From the NCBI RefSeq assembly GCF_027744825.2, contig NC_071334.1, positions 40,029,437 through 40,093,436 on the forward strand: a stretch of 64,000 bases of DNA. Direction: 5' to 3'. The notes beneath the pieces are model-generated. The model saw nothing but the letters and a program-made list of their open reading frames with translations. It made no database searches and was not told the origin of the DNA. The position numbers were made by a program, and so were the translations under genes. Within the stretch, counting starts at the first letter, position 1, and each line of letters opens with the position of its first letter. The stretch comes from Synchiropus splendidus (Eukaryota > Chordata > Actinopteri > Syngnathiformes > Callionymidae). This document shows, one piece after another, positions 22,693-31,420 of the stretch.

Positions 22693-24221
22693 ATTTATGG
22701 GACAAATTCTGGTATTGGAAAGCTAGGCGCTGGTGGCAATTTAAGGCAAGACAACAATTGGCATATAAAGATCAAGCCAAAGACATGCAACAACAGACGC
22801 CAGCTACAATTTCCAGGAAACAAATGAAACGAGACAAAATGATCAAGGAATGGGAGAAAACCACTAGGATGTCTCCCTTGAGTCTTTTTATAATTGGAAT
22901 GTTATTATTCATACTAATATTAGTTATAGCCTCATGGTCAAATATAGTCTATGAACACATGACCCATACTAGCAGTGTCACCCGACGTTGGAAATTAAAA
23001 ACAGTACACTGTAAAAACTGCACCATTCTGACTCCAGAAACTAGAGAAATACCCCTACCAATTGCAACAGAGAAAAATGGCACTCAATTTGATCAAGCTT
23101 TATGGATGAGACAAGCAGCTGTCTATCTAAATATACACGGAGCTGTAAGTGGCACGTGTCAATATGCTGAGCAAAAATCTGCTGAACAGGAAATGACAGG
23201 TCGGGCTGTCACCGCAAAACCCAGACAGAGACAGCGCCAGAGTGTGAAAAGATCTGTGAACAAAATCACAGAAGCAGCTACTATTTTGACAGCTACCATC
23301 ATGACAATTGCCCCCACTATAAATAGTCAGGAAGTGAAGAGTCAGGTGACCGTCAAGACACTAAAACGGAGCACGTGGCAGAGGTGGTCCGCCGCCGCCC
23401 CGGCAAAAGCTTCCAAGCCGAAGAGGAAGTCAGGCAAGTCCGCCAGTTCTGGACCGAGTGTTCGCGAGCGCATTGTCAAGATCGTGTCCGCCTCCAACAA
23501 GCGTGGAGGTGTGTCACTGGCCGCCATCAAGAAAGCTCTGGCCGCCGGTGAATACGATGTGGAGAAGAACAATGCTCGCGTCAAGCTCGCCATCAAGAAA
23601 CTGGTGGCTAATGGTGTCGTGAGCCAGACCAAGGGCACCGGAGCATCCGGCTCTTTCAAGGTGAACAAGAAAGAAGCGCCCAAGACTAAAAAAGCCGCTC
23701 CTAAAACCAAGGAGGACGCTGCAGAAAACAGCAGCCACTTGATTCGGCTCGAGGGCAGCCAACTGGCACTATATTATGAAGACCCCAACACGAAGAGGCA
23801 TAGTGTGACTGTGCGGTATGAACCGCCTCAGCTTGGCTCTCGCCATACGACCATTTTGCTGTCATACATGTGCATCAGACCTCATTCTCACTCTCAAGGG
23901 GCCAACATGTATTTGGAAAAAGCCAGGGAGTTGAAGCTGCTGCTGGCGGAGAAGGAGCAGGCCTCTGGGTCGGTGCACTGCTTCAGCAAAGACGACGGGG
24001 CTCTGTTTGTGGAGGCTGTTCCCCAGACCGACATCAGCCGGAGGATCACTGCTTTCCAGTATGAGCTGATTCCCAGCCAGGGTACACAAGTGACAACATC
24101 TCCCGAGACGGAGAGACAACTTTCTGCGTGGACTTTTCCAACTCTGCTGCTGAACTGGCGCCACAAAGAAGACACACATGACGGATCTATGAGCCCACGT
24201 GGATTAGTGGAAACTTTTTAA
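22689..24221 (+). CDS. env: Env leader fused in frame to histone H1, p53-family and unidentified pieces (510 aa)
   Basis: Residues 1-60 are a Trp-rich cytoplasmic tail (WDKFWYW, RRWW), and 61-83 are a strong hydrophobic segment. Residues 84-230 look viral, with N-glycosylation sites (NCT, NGT) and a basic SVKR|SV stretch (185-191) followed by a hydrophobic run (about 190-211). A long N-terminal leader with Trp before a signal-anchor is characteristic of foamy Env, where it contacts the capsid. From about residue 235 composition changes abruptly to GC-rich, lysine-rich linker histone (about 235-345). Then come a p53-family core piece (350-395), an unidentified piece (396-466) and a tail (467-510). 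All junctions stay in one frame and no intron is visible, so the pieces probably came from RNA. Receptor-binding and fusion parts of Env are absent, so it is not a working envelope. Confidence 0.85.
   Translation: MNLWDKFWYWKARRWWQFKARQQLAYKDQAKDMQQQTPATISRKQMKRDKMIKEWEKTTRMSPLSLFIIGMLLFILILVIASWSNIVYEHMTHTSSVTRRWKLKTVHCKNCTILTPETREIPLPIATEKNGTQFDQALWMRQAAVYLNIHGAVSGTCQYAEQKSAEQEMTGRAVTAKPRQRQRQSVKRSVNKITEAATILTATIMTIAPTINSQEVKSQVTVKTLKRSTWQRWSAAAPAKASKPKRKSGKSASSGPSVRERIVKIVSASNKRGGVSLAAIKKALAAGEYDVEKNNARVKLAIKKLVANGVVSQTKGTGASGSFKVNKKEAPKTKKAAPKTKEDAAENSSHLIRLEGSQLALYYEDPNTKRHSVTVRYEPPQLGSRHTTILLSYMCIRPHSHSQGANMYLEKARELKLLLAEKEQASGSVHCFSKDDGALFVEAVPQTDISRRITAFQYELIPSQGTQVTTSPETERQLSAWTFPTLLLNWRHKEDTHDGSMSPRGLVETF
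23391..23723 (+). other. Captured linker histone H1 fragment inside env
   Basis: This covers residues about 235-345 of the fusion protein. An Ala/Lys-rich N-tail ([16 protein letters not shown]) leads into [43 protein letters not shown] and [15 protein letters not shown], the hallmark winged-helix globular domain of animal H1. A short Lys-rich start of the C-tail then breaks off at EDAAEN. The globular domain, which binds nucleosomal DNA at the dyad, looks complete; most of the basic C-terminal tail is missing. Metazoan replication-type H1 genes are intron-less, so this piece alone does not prove an RNA origin. Confidence 0.93.
23736..23873 (+). other. Captured p53-family DNA-binding-domain fragment
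   Basis: This covers residues about 350-395 of the fusion. [28 protein letters not shown] and TTILLSYMC correspond to human p53 about 193-238. The RHSV and YEPP motifs favour p53 over p63/p73. The piece crosses the position of the exon 6/7 boundary of vertebrate p53 without an intron. It ends at the Cys equivalent to C238, just before the conserved SSCMGGMNR loop, so the zinc site and the major DNA-contact loop are incomplete. YEPP is preceded by Arg where p53 has Pro. It cannot fold as a p53 core by itself. Confidence 0.9.
23874..24221 (+). other. Unidentified, probably captured segment at the end of the env fusion
   Basis: Residues 396-466 contain an amphipathic helix ([17 protein letters not shown]) and then [19 protein letters not shown] and [11 protein letters not shown]. 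The base composition resembles the neighbouring host pieces rather than the AT-richer virus. I do not recognise the family. Residues 467-510 look less protein-like. In another frame the stretch about 24088-24165 reads plausibly ([20 protein letters not shown]), so a frameshift or a further captured piece near 24086 is possible. Confidence 0.5.
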
Positions 24222-24231
24222 ACGAGAAGGA

Positions 24232-24408
24232 ATGCATATTTTCTTTGTGAAACTAACTTTTTTGTTGTCGCTAATAGGACTTACACGAGGCCTAAGATGC
24301 TACATGCCCACCGAGGCGTGTTTGAACCAGGGGAAGTGTGAACCGAGTGCAGACGGGAATGGCGAGTGCAAATATGAAGACCAAGGTATCGGCTACAAAA
24401 GTACCTGA
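24232..24408 (+). CDS. Notch-like signal peptide plus start of EGF1 (58 aa)
   Basis: ATG at 24232 begins a classic signal peptide (MHIFFVKLTFLLSLIGLTRG). It is followed by LRCYMPTEACLNQGKCEPSADGNGECK, which matches the N-terminus of mature Notch with Cys spacing of EGF repeat 1. After GECK the similarity ends and the frame stops at TGA 24406. It starts 8 nt after the env fusion stop. The downstream EGF array (24562-25200) is in the same reading frame, so both parts may descend from one Notch reading frame separated by a foreign or unspliced segment. Confidence 0.75.
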   Translation: MHIFFVKLTFLLSLIGLTRGLRCYMPTEACLNQGKCEPSADGNGECKYEDQGIGYKST

Positions 24409-24590
24409 GGGGGAAGCGAATAAGGAAAACCTCAGGATTAAATTTATGACCTTAATATGGGTGTTCGGCACCATCATAATAATATATGAATCACTTCATT
24501 TTAAAATTACCTACTTCTCCAACAGAGAAGATTGGTGTCAGAAAAGCTACCACAGGGATAACTGGCTTGTGGCGGCCAAGCTAACAGAGG
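24409..24590 (+). other. AT-rich segment separating the two Notch-like parts
   Basis: This stretch of about 180 bp is AT-rich like the viral sequence. In the Notch frame it contains stops (24406 and 24559). In another frame it encodes a hydrophobic, membrane-like stretch (FMTLIWVFGTIIIIYESL). It could be leftover viral env sequence or an unspliced intron; a pyrimidine-rich CTACTTCTCCAACAG acceptor-like site ends at about 24522. No function is assigned. Confidence 0.4.
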
Positions 24591-25200
24591 GACCTGTATC
24601 CTCCTGTCTCTTGACAAATATAAATGCAACTGCAATAGAGGATGGACAGGTCTACGGTGTGAGCAGGTGGACAGCTGTGTTTCCAGTCCATGTGCTCATG
24701 GAGGTCTGTGCACATCCCTGTCTGGCAGTAGCTACAAATGTTCCTGTCCTCCTGGATACACTGGTCCTCGCTGCCTTAATGACACAAATGAATGTGCAAC
24801 CACTCCCACCATATGTCAGAATGAAGGCTTGTGTATCAACACTCCAGGCTCTTACAAGTGCATTTGCTCCCCGGGGTTCACCGGGCGACATTGTGAGAAC
24901 TCGTACGTCCCCTGTTCTCCCTCACCTTGTCTAAATGGTGGCACTTGTCACCAGAGCTCTGAAACCAGCTACTCCTGCCACTGCCTCCCAGGATTTAATG
25001 GAACCAACTGTGAGAACAACATTGATGATTGTCCCGGTCATCAGTGTGCAAATGGAGGGACTTGCATGGATGGAGTCAACACTTACAACTGTCAGTGCCC
25101 TCCAGAGTGGACTGGCCAACACTGTACAGAGGATGTGGATGAGTGCCGCCTTCAGCCAAATACTTGTCAAAATGGAGAAAGGTTGAAACAACCACTATAA
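24562..25200 (+). pseudogene. Captured Notch EGF-repeat array (about EGF3 to EGF8)
   Basis: The open frame runs from the stop at 24559 to TAA at 25198. It shows a partial EGF unit, then repeats with six-Cys spacing. The order [53 protein letters not shown] and [15 protein letters not shown] matches Notch EGF units about 3-8, and YVPCSPSPC is a Notch signature. Several units have the D-V/I-D-E/D-C calcium-binding start and N-G glycosylation contexts. There is no upstream in-frame ATG and no signal peptide except that of the 24232 ORF. No introns are seen, consistent with capture from mRNA. It ends at NGE, where viral sequence resumes in a different frame. Confidence 0.9.
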
Positions 25201-25526
25201 TAACAGAAAAATACATCGTAATCAGTGCCAAGGCATTGGTTTATGACATCACTGAAGGATTGACTAAATGGCAAAATGATACAATGTTACAGAACGATAC
25301 ACTGAGCTCCATGGCTTATTACCCACGTTACATTATACACCCAAAAGTGTTTGAACACTGCACGGATCCAGGAGATAGTGTTTGGACTATCTTCTGGATG
25401 ATGCTGACATGGGCATACATTGGAGCAGACATACTGATGTTCCATCTACGTCAACAGGAAACTGAAGGTAACACCTCCATCTACAAGCACACAGGCAAAG
25501 CTGCGCAGGAAGTATCTTACATTTAG
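25182..25526 (+). pseudogene. env: Env C-terminal remnant (membrane-proximal ectodomain, anchor, tail)
   Basis: After the Notch piece the sequence is AT-richer again and encodes [16 protein letters not shown], two N-glycosylation sites (NDT, NDT), and a hydrophobic anchor VWTIFWMMLTWAYIGADILM followed by a short polar tail. Position and topology fit the end of a retroviral Env transmembrane subunit. It is in the same frame as the env leader at 22689 but cut off from it, and it has no start codon of its own. It is out of frame with the Notch array. Confidence 0.6.
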
Positions 25527-25537
25527 TCGCACTGAGC

Positions 25538-26188
25538 ATGGCAAGCAACCAGACGAACAACACCGGGTATGACCCAGCAAATCCTCCTCAGGTAGGGACA
25601 GATTTTATTGATCTTATGATACTGTCCATGTTACAAGTAGTATTTGTTCCTCCATTACACAAGCAAAAAACTTGCCTAGGGTGCATCTTCGGATTAGTAG
25701 TAGGATGCATTCGTTTTTTAGTTAGGAAAGTAACCCCTTTACACACATCATTCGGCCTCATTGGAGTCGCTGCATTGAATCTTAGTCCTCAGAGACCGTG
25801 GCTTTGGCCGACCGCGGTCACCGTAGTATACATTCTGGACAGTTTGTACACCGAATTGACTTTACTATTTTGCACAGATTCTCAGTGCACCTATTGCAAT
25901 ATAGCAGGAACAGTGATATATCTTGTACTCATAGGTTTATTGCTGACATTAATTTGGTCAACCCTGGGGAGGTATAAAAAGGCAGCACTAAATCTTACAG
26001 GGCAATGGATGATTCTGATGATATGGGTCCTGATTAAAAAATTAGCTGGAGGAACTTCCTTGTATGTCTCTATGTTTTATATAGGTTATCTGATGGGGAC
26101 TTGTTATCCCATGAAATTATGGAAAACTCCTAACGACATTAGGTTGTTTGGAATGGCGTCTGCTGTTAGTAGACCTTCTCAAAATTGA
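25538..26188 (+). CDS. Unrecognised multi-pass membrane protein, 216 aa
   Basis: The ATG lies 9 nt after the env remnant stop. There are about five to six hydrophobic segments, roughly at residues 25-39, 44-60, 68-82, 88-104, 120-142 and 155-190, separated by short polar or basic loops. Two N-glycosylation motifs (NQT, NNT) lie at the N-terminus, and a polar tail ends in SRPSQN. A multi-spanning protein of this kind is unusual for a retrovirus. I recognise no family. It might be viral (viroporin-like) or another captured host segment. It is unchanged in length in copy 2. Confidence 0.6.
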   Translation: MASNQTNNTGYDPANPPQVGTDFIDLMILSMLQVVFVPPLHKQKTCLGCIFGLVVGCIRFLVRKVTPLHTSFGLIGVAALNLSPQRPWLWPTAVTVVYILDSLYTELTLLFCTDSQCTYCNIAGTVIYLVLIGLLLTLIWSTLGRYKKAALNLTGQWMILMIWVLIKKLAGGTSLYVSMFYIGYLMGTCYPMKLWKTPNDIRLFGMASAVSRPSQN

Positions 26189-26197
26189 CATTTTGTA

Positions 26198-28175
26198 ATG
26201 TTTCTGCAGGGCCCAATTGTGATTACGGACGGGAACGACAAGGCGGATCAATGGGATCCATGGGGCACAAAGGAGACGAATGTGCTGTTAGCTCTGGATG
26301 TGATCATGGAGCCCCTTGATCCTAAAACCAAAGTCCGCCCTGCAGACATAGGACGCCGTAGAGTTTTTAGTTGGGGACCCTCCACCAAAATGATTGAATA
26401 TTGGAGGAATAAGCCCCTCATGAGATTTACAGCAAAAGTATCACGCGGCGTCGTCACTCAAGATCACCGAAAGAAGGTCCAAAAGATATGGGTGCCCCTC
26501 GAAATCAAACCAACGAGAAAGATCGTGTGGTCATTTGAAAAAGAGACCCCGTTCATCCTCCAAGCATGGCCACGTTTCGTGGTAATGTGCCAGGAGAATG
26601 AGCCATTAGTACACTGGCTTCCAGTGGTATGTGCCGAACACTGGGAGTTCACATTCCCAGGGGATGATAAGCTGCCCCCATTGACCACGTACGCCCTTAG
26701 GGTGTACCACTGTACTATAGGACCTGGGCAGACATCCTGGATTGAACAGGGAGGATTTCATCCTCCATATGTGGTGCAGGGAATGGTGTTAAAAACGGAA
26801 CAGGTGGGAGAAGTGTATGATAAAGATTTGGGGTTCATTAGTCCCGCTAGACCTTGGGGGCCGGGAAACATACAGCCAGGTTACCGACGTCCAGGGGACC
26901 AGATTCACCTCCGTGACCCAAACTTACTGATGGTGACTCAGTGGCTAAGAGACGATGTGAGCGTGTATGAGGACTGGGAGGACTTGATACTCAGTGAACA
27001 TGGTAGATTATGGCATGGGGGGTTTCGTCTACACCATTATCAGGGAGGATTTTGCCCTCATGGTTACTTCGAGTGGATGAGCAAATTATTGAAAAATAGA
27101 ACAACAGTGACCACCGCATTGGGGTGGCATGTTCAAGGACCAGTCTCATGGCAGAATTTTGCCCAACTGGTAATAAGCGGAAATGAGAAAGAAGCTCTGG
27201 CTGTGTTGAAGGGAGAACGTGACTGGAAGCGCCCTGCTATGCTCGAGCAGTACAAGCAGAGATTTAGGCGCGGTGGGAGGCCCTTTCCTCGGAGAACAAA
27301 TCCGGCGAGACGCTGGGTAGAGAGAGCTGCGACATCCAGAAGCGGTTGGGTATTTCAGTTTGCTTCGCCTCCTGGGCAGGGGAACAACTGTCTGTCTGAT
27401 ACAGGACCATCTGCTAACTCGGATTCGGGAGCTACTCCCGCCCCAAGGGCACCCAGATGTTCAAGGGCCTCCGTGTCCGTACCAACGTACGTACACCTGC
27501 AGTCCTTTCCTCGATCACAGCAGAGTGACACCTCGCTAACTGAAGGTGAGACGGATGAAGAAAATCCGAAAGATCAATCAAAATCTCCGGAAGACACCGG
27601 TGCAACAAATTGCAACTATTGTGAAGGTAATGTAATGACTGACTAATGTAATGAAAAATCTACTCCTATGTAAACATGAGGGCCATGTCCTGAACAATTG
27701 TCATCAATGTGGGTTAAATATGATAAAAAACAAATTTGTCTTCCCAGACTCAAAACAGCTCACAGATGTCCCAGCTAATGTTACCTCCACGGGGTCGGCT
27801 GACCCTGTGAACACATCTTCGGGGTCGGCTGATCCTGTGAACACATCATCTCTGGTGCCTCCGAATACCCCCAGAGTTTCGACCCCTGTTACGCCTGAGC
27901 GGAACGAATACTCTCCTACCACCCCCCGAGCGGAGAGTCCAGATCCCACCATGCCTAATCGTCCGAGCAGAGGAAGCGACCTCACTCCTCCTTCAACGCA
28001 CGCCGCCACGACATCTACCGGTAGATCCAAGGAGTCTGCACAGAAATTGTTTGACTACTATATGAATGTGCTGAGAAGGCTGAAGGAGGAAGAATTGAAG
28101 GAGCTTGAGTCCCGAATGAATGAAAAAGATGAGAAAGATGAAGAAGATGAATCGATGGACTTAGACAAATGGTGA
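26198..28175 (+). pseudogene. 3' accessory ORF, frameshifted in copy 1 (intact 655 aa in copy 2)
   Basis: Copy 1 reads for 482 residues from 26198 and stops at 27646. Relative to copy 2 it carries a net 10-bp insertion near 27636-27648 that looks like a local duplication of TAATGTAATGA. The rest continues in another frame (27651-28175). The break falls inside a Cys/His cluster. A good splice acceptor (TTTCTGCAG|GG, ending 26209) lies just after the first ATG, so spliced messages might start at the next Met (MEPLDPK, about residue 37). Its position between env and the LTR is that of foamy accessory genes (transactivator and Bet), but no clear similarity was recognised. Confidence 0.65.
27787..27850 (+). 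repeat. 30-bp in-frame repeat in the 3' ORF
   Basis: GGGTCGGCTGACCCTGTGAA and a near-identical second unit 30 bp later encode two copies of GSADPVNTSS. It is a low-complexity linker before the Pro/Thr-rich region and is also present in copy 2. Confidence 0.8.
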
Positions 28176-28189
28176 AGGAGGATATTTTC

Positions 28190-28198
28190 GGAGGGGGA
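28190..28198 (+). promoter_or_regulatory. Polypurine tract of ERV copy 1
   Basis: GGAGGGGGA directly precedes the 3' LTR terminal TG, the expected site of plus-strand priming. It lies 15 nt after the stop of the 3' ORF. Confidence 0.9.
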
Positions 28199-29812
28199 TG
28201 TTGTATATACTGGAAAATCGAAAATATTATAACTATGCTTTGCACTTATTATGAGCACTTATTGAATCTGTATGCTTTGCACTTATTATGAGCACTTATT
28301 GAATCTGTATGCTTTGCACTTTTGAACTTGCAGGGCATGCTCTAACCTCAGGGTGAATTTGTAAGCAGAACATGTTTTTAAGCCGAGCTTGCGATTATGG
28401 TTAACACTTAGAAGGAACGTTGTATTAATAGAACCTTGTGGTCTTCACTTAGAACATAAGTTACATTTATCAAAACAATGAAACTAACACTCAGCATGTT
28501 CAAAGAATCTAAAACATCTGCATAAGACATAAGGGGTGTATCTAATGAAGTTAAAAACTTTCCACTAAGGACGACAGCTAGAACACGTGATGAAAATTAA
28601 AACTTTCCACTGAAGATGACAAGAACACGTCACCCATTAATGACGCATTGGGGGATTGTTTATTGAAATCGGCAATGTTGCTATAAAGGTCTAGGATAAA
28701 CTGACCTCTCTCTCGCTCTTGATCCACGCTTTTGGCTTTATCCGTTTGCTGTAAGGTCTTGTATCTTAACTTGGGACGGTGCTCATGCTCTTGCTCTTAG
28801 GCCATTTGATTTAACTCTTTTTGTTGTTCTCTTATGGTTTTTTATTATTGATTGGTTGATTTTTATGATTAATTCTTTTGACTTATCTCATTTATTGCAT
28901 ATACTTTGAATATATTTTTTAGGATCTTTGACTTAATCCTTTTTATTGTGTATGCATTTTGATTATATGATTTTTGACATTTATGCATGTGCACTAGCGT
29001 CTGGCAGTGCCTTTGACTTTGTTGGGTATTAGCGTCTGGCAATACCCTTGAGTTTATTGATGTTTATTGATTTTATTGCTTTTATTATCCTTTTTTGAAT
29101 TTTATTGTTTTATTACCCTTTTATCATTTTTGTATTGAATTTGATTCTTTATTGATTTTACTGTTTTGTAATCCTTTTTATCAATTTTTTGGAGAAATAC
29201 TTTTGACATAAAAACAAAATAAAACTGAGTACGAATTAAGTACTGAAAAGGCACAACGGCATTGATCCCTGACTACTAAAGAATCGACTGGCTCCTGTAC
29301 TACCATCAACTGGGTTATAGGTGAGTTAATGCTGGATTGTATTAATGTTTGATTCCCTTTCCTGTGCACATGTAGTGAATGTCTCGACTGGTAGCATTAT
29401 TCCATCCTGAATTATTATGTCAATGATAAAGTGGTAGTTCAGAAGGTTGAGGTAATATTTTATTTAAGGAATGGATTGAGGATCTAATCATGTGTCCCTA
29501 AACGAAGCTAAGTAAAGAGACTACGGTAGAATGTGTAGCATTGTAAGGTCAAGAACCTGTTTCTCAACAGGTCGGGCGAATTAAATAACCCGCTCAGTGA
29601 AGCGCCGACACTACTCACTAATATAATAGGTGAAGTTGATACATCTATTATAGTTTTAGAACCGTGTCTGCAACAAGAGGCTGACTGAGTTGACCACACG
29701 AGGGGGCCCTTTACCAGAGAGGCAAAGGGAGGTAGTGTACTCGGAACTAGGGACGGCTTGTTACAGCCAATTGCCCTGTACACAAAACCTTGAAATCCAA
29801 AACCCGGCGACA
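28199..29812 (+). repeat. 3' LTR of ERV copy 1 (1614 bp)
   Basis: It has the same length and ends as the 5' LTR. By eye the pair differ at four places: 15247 vs 28318 (T/A), about 16082+18 vs 29170 (C/A), 16269 vs 29340 (A/T) and 16634 vs 29705 (C/G). Only the last is shared with copy 2. TATA is at 28682 and AATAAA at 29219. Confidence 0.95.
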
Positions 29813-29817
29813 GGTTT
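29813..29817. repeat. Target-site duplication, right, ERV copy 1
   Basis: GGTTT follows the LTR terminal CA and continues into CGGAACGCC of the satellite monomer, matching 15123-15127. Confidence 0.9.
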
Positions 29818-31420
29818 CGGAACGCCAAACATAAAGGTGTTGATAACTTTCGAAAAACACTTCAGACAGCTTAGATTTGATGTGCACCTACTAGAAAGGC
29901 CCTTTCTGCTATAGTGGGAGGTTAAAATTTCATGTTCTGAAGCTTCCCTGAAAAGTTATGGCACAATGCGTAAAAACGCTTTTCAGCCTGAGATAAGGTG
30001 GGTTTCGGAACGCCAAACATAAAAGTGTTAATAACTTTCGAAAAACACTTCAGACAGCTTAGATTTGATGTGCAACTACTAGAAAGACCCTTTCTGCTAT
30101 AGTGGGAGGCTAAAATTTCATATTCTGAAGCTTCCCTGAAAAGTTATGGCACAATGCACAAAAACGCTTTTCAGCCTGAGATAAGGTGGGTTTCGGAACG
30201 CCAAACATAAAAGTGTTAATAACTTTCGAAAAACACTTCAGACAGCTAATATTTGATGTACAACTACTAGAAAGACCCTTTCTGCTATAGTGGGAGGTTA
30301 AAATTTCATGTTCTGAAGCTTCCCTGAAAAGTTATGGCACAATGCACAAAAACGCTTTTCAGCCTGAGATAAGGTGGGTTTCGGAACGCCAAATATAAAA
30401 GTGTTGATAACTTTCGAAAAACACTTCAGACAGCTTAGATTTGATGTGCAACTACGAGAAAGGCCCTTTCTGCTACAGTGGGAGGTTAAAATTTCATGTT
30501 CTGAATCTTCCCTGAAAAGTTATTGCACCATGCACAAAAACGCTTTTCAGCCTGAGATAAGGTGGGTTTCGGAACGCCAAACATAAAAGTGTTGATAACT
30601 TTCGAAAAACACTTCAGACAGCTTAGATTTGATGTGCACCTACTAGAAAGGCCCTTTCTGCTATAGTGGGAGGTTAAAATTTCATGTTCTGAAGCTTCCC
30701 TGAAAAGTTATGGCACAATGCACAAAAACGCTTTTCAGCCTGAGATAAGGTGGGTTTCGGAACGCCAAACATAAAAGTGTTGATAACTTTCGAAAAACAC
30801 TTCAGACAGCTTAGATTTGATGTACAACTACTAGAAAGACCCTTTCTGCTATAGTGGGAGGTTAAAATTTCATGTTCTGAAGCTTCCCTGAAAAGTTATG
30901 GCACAATGCACAAAAACGGTTTTCAGCCTGAGATAAGGTGGGTTTCGGAACGCCAAACATAAAAGTGTTGATAACTTTCGAAAAACACTTCAGACAGCTA
31001 AGATTTGATGTGCACCTACTAGAAAGGCCCTTTCTGCTATAGTGGGAGGTTAAAATTTCATGTTCTGAAGCTTCCCTGAAAAGTTATGGCACAATGCACA
31101 AAAACGCTTTTCAGCCTGAGATAAGGTGGGTTTCGGAACGCCAAACATAAAAGTGTTGATAACTTTCGAAAAACACTTCAGACAGCTTAGATTAGATGTG
31201 CAACTACTAGAAAGACCCTTTCTGCTATAGTGGGAGGTTAAAATTTCATGTTCTGAAGCTTCCCTGAAAAGTTATGGCACAATGCACAAAAACGCTTTTC
31301 AGCCTGAGATAAGGTGGGTTTCGGAACGCCAAACATAAAAGTGTAGATAACTTTCGAAAAACACTTCAGACAGCTTAGATTTAATGTGCAACTACTAGAA
31401 AGACCCTTTCTGCTATAGTG

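Larger units (their letters stand above)
15128..29812 (+). mobile_element. Endogenous retrovirus copy 1 carrying host gene fragments
   Basis: This is an LTR-bounded provirus of 14685 bp: TG...CA LTRs of 1614 bp each, a primer binding site abutting the 5' LTR, a polypurine tract abutting the 3' LTR and a 5-bp GGTTT target duplication. Internally it has gag, a pol remnant, an unrecognised ORF, an env whose middle is replaced by host-like coding pieces, a multi-pass membrane ORF and a long 3' ORF. Protease, reverse transcriptase and RNase H are absent, so it needed a helper to move. By eye its two LTRs differ at only about four positions, which suggests a recent insertion. Lineage: retroviral, with several spumavirus-like traits. 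It differs from copy 2 by one nonsense change, a 6-bp in-frame difference in gag and a 10-bp frameshift in the last ORF. Confidence 0.95.

Noticed and set aside
24338..24934. 198-aa ORF overlapping the Notch region
   Set aside because: It begins at GTG, and most of it is the EGF array read in the wrong frame. Only the short hydrophobic stretch (about 24445-24500) might be genuine viral coding sequence.
24667..25200. EGF array as a stand-alone 177-aa gene starting at 24667
   Set aside because: That start is GTG inside an EGF unit. The frame is open upstream to 24562 and has no ATG, so no independent start is supported.
25143..25526. 127-aa ORF as an independent gene
   Set aside because: It begins at GTG inside the Notch piece. 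Its meaningful part is the env C-terminal remnant from about 25182.
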